Numbered from the stretch's first letter, positions 1 through 6,536 are shown. The stretch is DNA of 6,799 nt from Anaerolineae bacterium (GCA_016929795.1 JAFGIA010000448.1:1-6799); one strand, 5' to 3'. Made by a program: numbers and translations. Notes: generated by a model from the letters alone, not told the origin.

Positions 1-30
1 GCCGGCTGGCATTCCGCCTCAAGCATCTAA

Positions 31-60
31 AATCCGTGGAATCCGTGTGAATCCGTGTCC
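31..60. repeat. degenerate ATCCGTG tandem repeat, about three units
   Basis: Three head-to-tail imperfect units of 9 to 11 bp are visible: AATCCGTGG (31-39), AATCCGTGTG (40-49) and AATCCGTGTCC (50-60). They share the core AATCCGTG. The run is AT-richer than the flanking genes and lies in non-coding DNA left of the ATPase gene. Similar ATCCGTG-type strings occur as dispersed intergenic repeats in some environmental genomes, but I cannot assign this to a named family. There are no spacers of CRISPR length. Confidence 0.6.
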
Positions 61-72
61 AATTCAAGTACC

Positions 73-119
73 CACTGAACGCTTACGTACAATTTCGGTG
101 CCGTCCGTGCCGTTCACTG
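73..119. repeat. imperfect inverted repeat upstream of the ATPase gene
   Basis: The arms at 73-81 (CACTGAACG) and 111-119 (CGTTCACTG) pair over 9 bp with one mismatch, separated by 29 bp. The spacer also holds a short direct repeat, GTGCCGTCC followed by GTGCCGTTC. It could be an operator, a weak hairpin in the leader, or the end of an upstream repeat element. The loop is long and the stem short, so chance is possible. I see no convincing -35/-10 pair in 1-163. Confidence 0.3.
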
Positions 120-145
120 CTTGAGCGATCCAAAACACGAGACAC

Positions 146-151
146 GAGGAG
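146..151 (+). promoter_or_regulatory. Shine-Dalgarno GAGGAG that bears on the ATPase start
   Basis: GAGGAG abuts the ATG at 152 with no spacer, which is unsuitable for initiation there. It lies 12 bp before the in-frame ATG at 164, long but workable. This favours the ATG at 164 by a small margin. Confidence 0.45.
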
Positions 152-163
152 ATGGCTATCGCG

Positions 164-2749
164 ATGAACCATATTCAGGACGAACCGGGCCGCTTCTACC
201 TTGGGCAGGCATACGACCTGGCCCACCACCAGCCCCTTGATCGCCCCGTCTATTACGCTACCGCCGACCTGACCACCCATGCCGTGATCCTCGGCATGAC
301 CGGCAGCGGCAAGACCGGCCTGGGCATCGTCCTGCTCGAAGAAGCTGCCCTTAATGGCATTCCTGCCCTGGTCATCGATCCCAAAGGCGATATGCCGAAC
401 CTGCTCCTCACCTTTCCCGATTTCAAGTCGAGCGATTTCGCCCCCTGGGTCGACGCCGATCAGGCGCGCCGGCGCGGCCTGGACGTCGACACCTATGCCG
501 CCAGTGTGTCCGAGCAGTGGCGCCAGGGACTCGCCAGCACGGGGCAATCCCCAGAACGCGTCAGCCGCCTGCGCGCCGCGGCCGAGTTTGCCATCTATAC
601 GCCTGGCAGCAGTGCGGGCCGTGGCCTGAGCATCCTCCACAGCCTGCGCGCTCCACGCCTCGCCTGGGACATCGATCCCGAGCCGATCCGTGACCGGATC
701 GAGGCCACCGTGTCGGCGCTGCTTGGCCTGGTCGGCATCCAGGCCGACCCTGTGCGCAGCCGCGAGCACCTCCTCCTGTCAAACATCCTGATGGCGGCCT
801 GGCAACAGGGACACGACCTCGATCTCTCCCAGCTCGTCATCCAGGTCCAACGCCCCCCTTTCGCCCGGGTCGGCGTCTTTCCCCTCGACACCTTCTACCC
901 CGAAGGCGACAGGATGGCTCTGGCCATGCTCCTCAACGGCCTGATGGCCTCGCCCACCTTTGCCGGCTGGATGGAAGGCGACGCGATGGACATCGCACAG
1001 TTGCTCCGCACCCCTGACGGCAAGCCGCGCGTCAGCATCATCTACCTCGCCCACCTCTCCGAGGCCGAGCGCCAATTCTTTCTCACCCTGCTGCTCGAGC
1101 AGGTGATCGCCTGGATGCGCGCCCAGTCGGGCACCACCGGGCTGCGGGCCCTCCTCTACATGGACGAGCTCTTTGGAACCATGCCACCCCACCCCGCCAA
1201 CCCGTCGACCAAAAAGCCGCTGCTCACCCTCCTCAAGCAGGCGCGCGCTTCCGGCCTGGGCCTGGTGCTTGCCACGCAGAACCCCGTCGACCTCGACTAC
1301 AAGGCGCTGACCAACGCCGGCACCTGGTTCATCGGCCGCTTGCAGGCCGAGCGCGACAAGCTGCGCCTGCTCGATGGCCTGGAAGGGATACAGGCCGGCA
1401 CAGCCGGCCCGGGCCGCGCCGAGCTCGACCGCCTGATCTCAACACTCCAGGCGCGCGTATTCCTGCTGCACAACGTGCACGCCGGCCCGCCGGACGCGAG
1501 CTCCCCGCGCGTGTTCCGCACCCGCTGGGCGCTCAGCTACCTGCACGGGCCCCTGACACGCGCCCAACTCCGCACACTGGTGGGCACACCCCAACCAGAC
1601 TCCCCCCCCGACGAATCTCCCGCCACGCCCGTCTACCCTGTGGATGGTGAACAGCAGCCGCTGCGTGCCGAGACGGTCCGCGCTGGCATCCCTCCCGGCG
1701 CAGGGCCGGCGCTTGTGCCTCCCCTGCCCTATCATCGCCTGCCGCCACAACTCCCCTCGAGCGTGAAACAACTATTTGTGCCCCTCACCATGGCTGCGGG
1801 CGAGGGCCTGGCCGCGATGGCACGTGCGGGCCACCCACTGCCAGGCCCCGGCGCCCCAGGTGACACGCACCTCGTCTACGAGCCGGCGCTCCTCGGTCTG
1901 GGCACCGTGCGCTTTCCCCATGCCGCCAGCCGCCAGGCGCACACAGAACAGTTCGTCTACCTGGTGCCCCTGGCAGGGAGAGAGGACACGATCACCTGGG
2001 CCGGTCACGAGGTCGCCCTCGACACCGGCAGCCTGGCCAACCAGCCCGAGGCAGGCGCGCTCTTTGCCGACCTGCCACCGACCATGGGTGAGGCCAAGCG
2101 GTATCTGGTGCTGAAAAAAGAGTTCGAGGATTACCTCTACTACAACCTGTCGATCACGCTCTGGTACAACCGTCCCCTCAAGCTCTACTCCGCACCCACC
2201 GAGACGCGCAGGGCCTTCGTCCGGCGCCTGCGCGAGGCGGCGCGCCGGGCGCGCGACGCCGAAGCGCAAGACGTCGGGGCACGGCTCGACGGACAGCGCG
2301 AAAAACTACAGGACAGGCTCGAGCGGGAAGAGCAAGAGCTCGAAGAGGACGCGATCGAGTACGATGCGCGCAAAAAAGAGGAATTCCTGTCTGGCGCCGA
2401 ATCGGTGCTCGACTTTTTCACGGGACGGCGGATGCGGCGCAGCGTGTCGACCGCCAGCCGCAAGCGCCGCCTGACCCGCCAGGCACGGGCCGATGTAGAA
2501 GAATCGGAAGAAGAGATCGAAAGGCTGGAAAGTGAAATCGAGGCACTGGAAGAGGAGCATGCCACTGCGATCCAATCACTGACAGAGGAGTGGGTGGCGC
2601 GGATCGACGACCTGGAAGAGATCGAGGTCCGCCCACGCCGTGCCGACGTGCGCGTCGGGCTCTTTGCCCTCGCCTGGCTGCCGGCGTGGATCATGCCCAC
2701 TGCCGGCCAGATCGTACGATGGCCAGCGCACGGCATTAACCTTGATTGA
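164..2749 (+). CDS. HerA/DUF87-like P-loop ATPase with C-terminal coiled coil
   Basis: Predicted cytoplasmic ATPase of the HerA/FtsK superfamily, 861 aa from this start (865 aa from the ATG at 152). A Walker A motif, GMTGSGKT, lies at residues 44-51, followed by a VIDPKGD strand near 70. A hydrophobic Walker B strand ends in Asp334-Glu335 (LLYMDE), and the sensor-like ATQNPVD has Gln372. A conserved-looking segment, GRLQAERDK, follows. A Pro-rich linker lies around residues 480-530. Residues about 682-822 are highly charged (Glu/Arg/Lys) and probably form a broken helical coiled coil around an FLSGAESVLDFFTGRR segment. The tail returns to a hydrophobic stretch, VGLFALAWLPAW. HerA proteins are hexameric DNA translocases that often partner a nuclease, but no nuclease is adjacent here. 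The ATPase fold is secure; DNA translocation is inferred and the substrate unknown. Confidence 0.85.
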   Translation: MNHIQDEPGRFYLGQAYDLAHHQPLDRPVYYATADLTTHAVILGMTGSGKTGLGIVLLEEAALNGIPALVIDPKGDMPNLLLTFPDFKSSDFAPWVDADQARRRGLDVDTYAASVSEQWRQGLASTGQSPERVSRLRAAAEFAIYTPGSSAGRGLSILHSLRAPRLAWDIDPEPIRDRIEATVSALLGLVGIQADPVRSREHLLLSNILMAAWQQGHDLDLSQLVIQVQRPPFARVGVFPLDTFYPEGDRMALAMLLNGLMASPTFAGWMEGDAMDIAQLLRTPDGKPRVSIIYLAHLSEAERQFFLTLLLEQVIAWMRAQSGTTGLRALLYMDELFGTMPPHPANPSTKKPLLTLLKQARASGLGLVLATQNPVDLDYKALTNAGTWFIGRLQAERDKLRLLDGLEGIQAGTAGPGRAELDRLISTLQARVFLLHNVHAGPPDASSPRVFRTRWALSYLHGPLTRAQLRTLVGTPQPDSPPDESPATPVYPVDGEQQPLRAETVRAGIPPGAGPALVPPLPYHRLPPQLPSSVKQLFVPLTMAAGEGLAAMARAGHPLPGPGAPGDTHLVYEPALLGLGTVRFPHAASRQAHTEQFVYLVPLAGREDTITWAGHEVALDTGSLANQPEAGALFADLPPTMGEAKRYLVLKKEFEDYLYYNLSITLWYNRPLKLYSAPTETRRAFVRRLREAARRARDAEAQDVGARLDGQREKLQDRLEREEQELEEDAIEYDARKKEEFLSGAESVLDFFTGRRMRRSVSTASRKRRLTRQARADVEESEEEIERLESEIEALEEEHATAIQSLTEEWVARIDDLEEIEVRPRRADVRVGLFALAWLPAWIMPTAGQIVRWPAHGINLD

Positions 2750-2756
2750 CGGGATT

Positions 2757-2782
2757 GGGGACTCGGGTCGTCCCGATTCCCC
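2757..2782 (+). terminator. GC-rich hairpin between the ATPase and reductase genes
   Basis: GGGGACTCGGG (2757-2767) pairs with CCCGATTCCCC (2772-2782) over 11 bp with a single C/T mismatch around a TCGT loop. It starts 7 bp after the ATPase stop codon. No T-tract follows, so it is not a textbook intrinsic terminator. It may weaken readthrough or protect the 3' end of the upstream message. The reductase ribosome-binding site (AAGGAG, 2798-2803) lies outside the stem. Confidence 0.5.
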
Positions 2783-2812
2783 ACCCCTCGACAACAAAAG
2801 GAGAAAGAGACC

Positions 2813-3832
2813 ATGAACTATCGACCCTTGGGACGGACCGGCTGGAACGTTTCCGAAATCGGCTTTGGCGCGTGGGGCATCGGCGGCGACTGGGGGCCGG
2901 TGCGCGACGAAGAGTCGCTGGCGGCGCTGCACCAGGCGCTCGACTGCGGAGTCAACTTTATCGACACGGCCGACGTATACGGTGATGGGCGCAGCGAGCG
3001 CCTCGTCGGGCAGGTGCTGCGCGAGCGTGCCGCCGGCGAGCGTGCCGCCGGCGAGCGTGCCGCTGGCCAGCGGGTGATCGTCGCCACCAAGGCGGGCCGC
3101 CGCCTGTCGCCCCACGTCGCCGCCGGCTACAATCGCACCAACCTGCGCGCGTTCGTGGGGCGCAGCCTCGACAACCTGGGCGTCGACACGATCGACCTGC
3201 TCCAGCTCCACTGCCCACCCACCGACGTCTTTTACATGCCCGAGACGTTTGCCGCCCTCGACGAGATGGTGGACGACGGCCTGATCCGCTACTATGGCGT
3301 CAGCGTGGAAAAGGTCGAAGAAGCACTCAAGGCGATCGAGTACCCGAACGTCATGACGGTGCAGATTATTTTCAACATCTTTCGCCAGCGGCCCGCCGAT
3401 CTCTTTTTCCGCGAGGCATCCGCACGCCAGGTCGGCATCCTCGCCCGCGTGCCACTCGCCAGTGGCCTGCTTAGCGGCAAGATGCGAGCCGATACCAAGT
3501 TTGCGCCCAGCGACCACCGCCACTATAACCGCCACGGCGACGCGTTCGACGTGGGCGAGACCTTTGCCGGCGTGCCCTACGAGGTGGGCCTGCAGGCGGT
3601 GGAACGGCTGCGGGCACTGGTGCCGGAAGGGATGACGATGGCGCAGATGGCGCTGCGCTGGATCCTGATGTTCGACGCGGTGAGCACAGCGATTCCGGGC
3701 GCCAAGCGGCCGGCGCAAGCGGCGGATAACGCCGCGGCGAGCGAGCTGCCGGCGCTGAGCCCCGCCACGATGGAGACCGTGCGCGAGGTGTACAACGACC
3801 TGATCCGCCCGCACGTGCACCCACGGTGGTAA
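2813..3832 (+). CDS. aldo/keto reductase
   Basis: Soluble NAD(P)H-dependent oxidoreductase of the aldo/keto reductase (TIM-barrel) family, 339 aa, which is normal for the family. The N-terminus reads YRPLGRTGWNVSEIGFGAWGIGG, typical of YghZ/Tas/IolS-like members. The catalytic tetrad is complete: Asp51 and Tyr56 (FIDTADVYGDGRSE), Lys93 (VIVATKAG) and His133 (LLQLHC). A C-terminal AIPGAKRPAQAADN segment matches the cofactor-binding end of the barrel. The ATG has AAGGAG 9 bp upstream. The family reduces aldehydes and ketones or works in the reverse direction; the substrate cannot be read from sequence. Residues 71-85 are three copies of ERAAG encoded by perfect or near-perfect 15-bp repeats, an insertion just before the strand bearing Lys93. 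The gap to the ATPase gene is 63 bp, so co-transcription is possible. No functional link to the ATPase is evident. Confidence 0.92.
   Translation: MNYRPLGRTGWNVSEIGFGAWGIGGDWGPVRDEESLAALHQALDCGVNFIDTADVYGDGRSERLVGQVLRERAAGERAAGERAAGQRVIVATKAGRRLSPHVAAGYNRTNLRAFVGRSLDNLGVDTIDLLQLHCPPTDVFYMPETFAALDEMVDDGLIRYYGVSVEKVEEALKAIEYPNVMTVQIIFNIFRQRPADLFFREASARQVGILARVPLASGLLSGKMRADTKFAPSDHRHYNRHGDAFDVGETFAGVPYEVGLQAVERLRALVPEGMTMAQMALRWILMFDAVSTAIPGAKRPAQAADNAAASELPALSPATMETVREVYNDLIRPHVHPRW
3023..3067 (+). repeat. 15-bp tandem repeat, three units, in frame within the reductase
   Basis: GAGCGTGCCGCCGGC occurs at 3023-3037 and 3038-3052, and with one C-to-T change at 3053-3067. Because the unit is 15 bp, the reading frame is kept and each copy adds ERAAG. 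It lies in a predicted surface turn between the helix after Tyr56 and the strand with Lys93. It looks like a recent slippage expansion and may vary between strains. Confidence 0.9.
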
Positions 3833-3935
3833 GACACCCTGGTTCGATTTTCGACAAGAGAAGTTAGCCTGATGCACAACTGCGTACTCTGCTAGGCGCA
3901 CAATGACGGATTTCGTACCACCGCGGCTACTAGAC

Positions 3936-3964
3936 TTGACACACGCCATTCCTTGTGCTAGAAT
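3936..3964 (+). promoter_or_regulatory. sigma-70-type promoter of the DRTGG/CBS/PHP/NuoE operon
   Basis: A perfect -35 box TTGACA (3936-3941) and a -10 box TAGAAT (3959-3964, one mismatch to TATAAT) are separated by the optimal 17 bp. The surrounding region is AT-richer than the coding DNA. A start of transcription near 3971 would give a leader of about 50 nt, containing the 8-bp palindrome GGCTAGCC (3984-3991), before the GTG at 4021. The rest of the 188-bp gap (3833-3935) shows no gene and no clear terminator for the reductase. Confidence 0.75.
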
Positions 3965-3970
3965 TCACAT
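3953..3970. promoter_or_regulatory. candidate Rex-type (or CRP/FNR-type) operator over the -10 box
   Basis: The 18 bp TTGTGCTAGAATTCACAT matches 11 of the 14 specified positions of the general Rex consensus TTGTGAA-N4-TTCACAA. Its core dyad is TGTG (3954-3957) and CACA (3966-3969). It also matches 9 of 10 positions of TGTGA-N6-TCACA, the CRP/FNR-family pattern. It covers the whole -10 element, a position expected for repression. Rex is a repressor released by high NADH/NAD+, which fits an operon encoding a NuoE-like subunit. The perfect dyad is only 4 bp per arm, so this is a hypothesis. Confidence 0.4.
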
Positions 3971-4020
3971 AGTCGATTATCCAGGCTAGCCGTGAGGCGG
4001 GGGATAGGGGGGAGGAAAGC

Positions 4021-4392
4021 GTGAAGCTGGCGACGGTTTTGAGCTTGCTTGACGGCGAGGTTTTGTCCCGGCAGGCAAACCTTGAGCGCACATTTGCTGT
4101 CGGGTTTGGCGCCGACCTGATGAGCGACGTGCTTGCCTTTGCGCCTGCCGGCGCCCTCCTCCTCACCGGCCTGGCCAACCCGCAAATAGTCCGCACCGCC
4201 GAGATGGCAGGCATCGGCGCCATCGTAATTGTGCGCGCCAAAGAGCTGCCGGCCGAGACGGTGCGCCTGGCCAACGAGGTGGGGATTCCGGTGCTGGCCA
4301 CCCGCTACACGCTCTACGAGGCATGTGGCCGCCTCTACGCCGCGGGACTGGGCGGCATCGGCCCCCTGGCCACGTGCGGCCAGGCCGAATAG
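4021..4392 (+). CDS. stand-alone DRTGG-like domain protein, first copy
   Basis: Small soluble protein of 123 aa starting at GTG, supported by GGAGG (4011-4015) 5 bp upstream. It resembles the DRTGG domain: residues 30-36 (GADLMSD), a hydrophobic strand ending LLLTG (46-50), GIGAIVIV (64-71) and GIPVLATRYTLYEA (88-101). That order is an alternating alpha/beta fold with the GIPVL-type strand seen in DRTGG and HPr-kinase N-terminal domains. The DRTGG domain is otherwise found attached to phosphotransacetylase and CBS proteins, and is thought to be regulatory or ligand binding. No catalytic motif is visible. It is first in the operon, 9 bp before the CBS-ATPase gene. It aligns along its length with the product at 5406-5747, so the two are probably distant paralogues. 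The family call is fairly sure, the function unknown. Confidence 0.72.
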   Translation: MKLATVLSLLDGEVLSRQANLERTFAVGFGADLMSDVLAFAPAGALLLTGLANPQIVRTAEMAGIGAIVIVRAKELPAETVRLANEVGIPVLATRYTLYEACGRLYAAGLGGIGPLATCGQAE

Positions 4393-4395
4393 GTT

Positions 4396-4401
4396 GGGAG
4401 G
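4396..4401 (+). promoter_or_regulatory. Shine-Dalgarno GGGAGG abutting the CBS-ATPase ATG
   Basis: GGGAGG ends directly at the ATG at 4402, with no spacer. The preceding gene stops at 4392, so initiation may rely on ribosomes arriving from it. An in-frame GTG at 4447 has AGGAG only 3 bp upstream, which is no better. I keep the ATG at 4402. Confidence 0.4.
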
Positions 4402-5409
4402 ATGACCGAGAACACGGCCACCTCCGTTTCCCGGGTCCAGGAGCTCGTGTACGAGCTCACAATTGCCGAAGTGATGACGCCCGACGTCGTCACGGTCACA
4501 CCGCACACGTCGATGCGCGAGTTCAAAGAGCTGCTGCGCCAGCACCGGATCTCGGGCACACCGGTAGTGGACGGAGCGGCGGGACACAAGGGAAAACTGC
4601 TCGGCGTGATCAGCCTGGAAGACCTGATCAGGGCACTTGAACAGGGGGATATGGACGCGATGGTGGCCGACAAGATGACGGCCGACATCGAGACGCTCCA
4701 GGCGGGCGAATCGGTCATCCAGGCCGTCAACCGCCTGGCGCGCTTTGGTTACGGCCGCCTGCCCGTGGTCGACGCCTCGGGCGCACTCGTGGGCATCCTG
4801 ACGCGCGGCGACATCATCCGCGGCTTGCTGCGCCGGCTCGAGATGAACTATCACGAGCAAGAGATCGAGCGCTACCGGGCCAGCCACATCTTTGAGGACA
4901 TTGTCTCTGACAGGACGAGCCTGGTGCTGCGCTACAGGGTGGCGGCGCGCGACTTTTCGGCAGGAGGCGGCGCGTCGAGCAAGATCAAGCGCGCCATCGA
5001 GCGCCTGGGCGGGAAGCCGTCGATCGCGCGCCGCGTCGCCGTGGCCGCCTACGAGTCCGAGATGAACCTGGTGATCCACACCGAGGCAGGGGGTGAGATC
5101 CTGGTCGAGATCCAACCCGACCAGGTGCAGATCGTCGTCACCGACAAAGGGCCGGGCATCGGCGACGTGGAGCAGGCGATGCGCCCGGGCTATTCGACGG
5201 CCCCCGAGTGGATCCGCGAGATGGGATTTGGCGCGGGCATGGGCCTGCTGAACATTAAAAAGTGCGCCGATAGGATGGAGCTCGCTTCGGAAGTGGGCCG
5301 GGGCACCACTCTATGGATCTCGTTCGACATCCCACCGGCAGAAGCACCTGCCAAGCCGGGGGAAGCCGGCGAGGAGAGCGGCGCGTTGCGCAAGGAGGAC
5401 CTGTTATGA
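4402..5409 (+). CDS. tandem CBS domain protein with C-terminal HATPase_c (anti-sigma/kinase-type ATPase)
   Basis: Cytoplasmic 335-aa fusion of a ligand sensor to an ATP-binding domain. CBS 1 covers about residues 21-78 (EVMTPDVVTVTPHTSM, then LLGVISLEDLIRAL). CBS 2 covers about 88-142 (DKMTADIETLQAGES, then LVGILTRGDIIRGLL). A linker leads to a GHKL ATPase from about 175 to 315. Its N-box has Glu218, Asn222 and His226, the G1 box is DKGPGIG (248-254), and the G2 box is GFGAGMGLL (275-283). There is no phospho-acceptor His/dimerisation domain, so it is not an ordinary histidine kinase. It looks closer to anti-sigma serine kinases such as RsbW/SpoIIAB. CBS pairs bind adenosyl nucleotides or NAD-type ligands in other proteins. 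It may sense energy or redox state and act on a partner in the operon; that role is inferred. The stop overlaps the next start (ATGA). Confidence 0.88.
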   Translation: MTENTATSVSRVQELVYELTIAEVMTPDVVTVTPHTSMREFKELLRQHRISGTPVVDGAAGHKGKLLGVISLEDLIRALEQGDMDAMVADKMTADIETLQAGESVIQAVNRLARFGYGRLPVVDASGALVGILTRGDIIRGLLRRLEMNYHEQEIERYRASHIFEDIVSDRTSLVLRYRVAARDFSAGGGASSKIKRAIERLGGKPSIARRVAVAAYESEMNLVIHTEAGGEILVEIQPDQVQIVVTDKGPGIGDVEQAMRPGYSTAPEWIREMGFGAGMGLLNIKKCADRMELASEVGRGTTLWISFDIPPAEAPAKPGEAGEESGALRKEDLL

Positions 5410-5747
5410 ATGTCCAGGAGTTGGTGGCGCCGCTGCGCCTGACCGTTGCCACAGACGGAGGGCTGGAGCGCCCGATCACCGGCGGCTATGCATCGGATCT
5501 GTTGAGCTGCGTGATGGGCAAAGCCCAGCCGGGATACGTGTGGGTGACGCTGCAGGCGCACCCCAACGTCGTGGCCGTGGCCTCGATGCTCGATCTGGCG
5601 GCGGTGATCGTCACCGAAGGGGTAGAGCCCGACATGGAGACGATAGACCGCGCGTTAGAGAACAGGGTCACCCTGCTCAAGTCGCGCGACACCACCTTTG
5701 CTGTGGTGAGCAAGCTGGCGGAGCTGGGCGTCGGCGCGGGCGGGTGA
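5406..5747 (+). CDS. stand-alone DRTGG-like domain protein, second copy
   Basis: Small soluble protein of 113 aa. The ATG at 5406 overlaps the upstream TGA (ATGA) and has a near-perfect AAGGAGG (5392-5398) 7 bp upstream. This rules out the longer open frame reaching back to 5313. The signature runs ATDGGLERPITGGYASDLLS at residues 15-34, followed by VWVTLQAHPNV (45-55), LAAVIVTEG (64-72) and a closing strand VTLLKSRDTTF (88-98), the expected DRTGG layout. It is a better match to the family than the copy at 4021. No catalytic residues are evident. Position between the CBS-ATPase and PHP genes, with overlaps on both sides, implies coupled translation and probably a shared complex or pathway. 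The biochemical role is unknown. Confidence 0.8.
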   Translation: MNVQELVAPLRLTVATDGGLERPITGGYASDLLSCVMGKAQPGYVWVTLQAHPNVVAVASMLDLAAVIVTEGVEPDMETIDRALENRVTLLKSRDTTFAVVSKLAELGVGAGG

Positions 5748-6535
5748 CAGTGAGCGCGGCACGTGCTGGGGGTTGGCGCTACCTCTTTGCCGACCTCCAC
5801 GTGCACACCGTCCTATCGCCGTGTGCCGAGGTAGAGATGATCCCGCCGCTGATCGTGCGCCGCGCGCGCGATCTCGGCTTGGAGCTGATTGCCATCACCG
5901 ACCATAACGCGGCGCTCAACGTCGCCAGCGTGATCGAGGCGGCGGCGGGCACGGGGCTGGTCGTGATGCCGGGCATGGAGGTGCAGACCCGCGAAGAGGT
6001 ACACCTGGTGTGCCTGTTCGACACACTGCCACAGGTGTGCGCGTGGCAGGAGCGGGTGTTCGCCGCCCTGCCAGCCCGTGACAACGACGACGAATATTTC
6101 GGAGCCCAGTTCGTCGTCGACGCCACGGGCGAGTACCTGACCACGGAACGACGGCTGCTGGCAACCTCGACGGGGTTGTCGGTGGAAGAAGCTGTCGCCG
6201 GCGTGCGCGAGCTGGGGGGGATTGTCCTGGCCGCCCACGTCGACAGGCCATCGTTCAGCCTGATCGGCAACCTGGGCTTTGTCCCGCCAGGCCTCGACCT
6301 CGCCGGGATGGAGCTGACACGCGGTGCCCACCCGGCCGAGGTGGCACGCCGCTTTCCGCAGGTGGGGCAGTTTGGCCAGGTGGTGAGTGGCGACGCCCAC
6401 CGCCTGTCCGAGATCACGGCGCGCACCATGTTCAAGGTGCGGGCGCCCACCGTCGCCGAGCTGGCGCTGGCGCTGGCGGGGCGCGACGGCCGCCGGGTCG
6501 AGATCGGCCCGGCGAATGGTTCAACATATTCCTGA
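5744..6535 (+). CDS. PHP domain metal-dependent phosphoesterase
   Basis: Predicted soluble hydrolase of the PHP (polymerase and histidinol phosphatase) superfamily, 263 aa, from a GTG overlapping the previous stop (GTGA). A second GTG at 5750 is equally possible. The in-frame extension back to 5540 would overlap the DRTGG gene by about 200 bp and is low-complexity, so it is rejected. All PHP metal-site motifs are present: His19 and His21 (ADLHVHT), Asp53-His54 (ITDHN), Glu79 (PGMEV), His87, His165 (AAHVDRP), and Asp217 with His219 (SGDAHRL). This set normally holds a di- or trinuclear metal centre. Relatives include the COG0613 (YciV/TrpH-like) phosphoesterases and nucleases, so the substrate could be a nucleotide, RNA end or phospho-sugar. 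The place in the operon suggests service to the downstream redox enzyme, which is an inference. Confidence 0.9.
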   Translation: MTVSAARAGGWRYLFADLHVHTVLSPCAEVEMIPPLIVRRARDLGLELIAITDHNAALNVASVIEAAAGTGLVVMPGMEVQTREEVHLVCLFDTLPQVCAWQERVFAALPARDNDDEYFGAQFVVDATGEYLTTERRLLATSTGLSVEEAVAGVRELGGIVLAAHVDRPSFSLIGNLGFVPPGLDLAGMELTRGAHPAEVARRFPQVGQFGQVVSGDAHRLSEITARTMFKVRAPTVAELALALAGRDGRRVEIGPANGSTYS

Positions 6536-6536
6536 C

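Noticed and set aside
31..60. CRISPR array
   Set aside because: The units are about 10 bp with no spacers, far too short for CRISPR repeats.
83..769. Minus-strand open frame opposite the start of the ATPase gene
   Set aside because: It lies across the Walker A region of a clear coding gene and shows no domain of its own.
3842..3852. TCGATTTTCGA as a terminator for the reductase gene
   Set aside because: The stem is only 4 bp with no following T-tract.
2576..3949. Long minus-strand open frame of 457 codons opposite the reductase gene
   Set aside because: It is the antisense shadow of a well-supported reductase. It has no recognisable domain, and long antisense frames are common in GC-rich DNA.
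3984..3991. GGCTAGCC palindrome as a separate operator
   Set aside because: An 8-bp palindrome is expected by chance at this GC content, and nothing else supports it.
3958..5115. Long minus-strand open frame of 385 codons opposite the operon
   Set aside because: It is rich in His, Gln and Arg in the pattern of a complementary-strand shadow, covers two recognised genes and would run into the consensus promoter.
5313..5405. N-terminal extension of the second DRTGG protein
   Set aside because: It overlaps the CBS-ATPase gene, whereas the ATG at 5406 has an ideal AAGGAGG and an ATGA overlap.
5540..5743. N-terminal extension of the PHP protein
   Set aside because: It overlaps the second DRTGG gene, is Arg/Gly-rich and low complexity, and the PHP fold begins only after the GTG at 5744.
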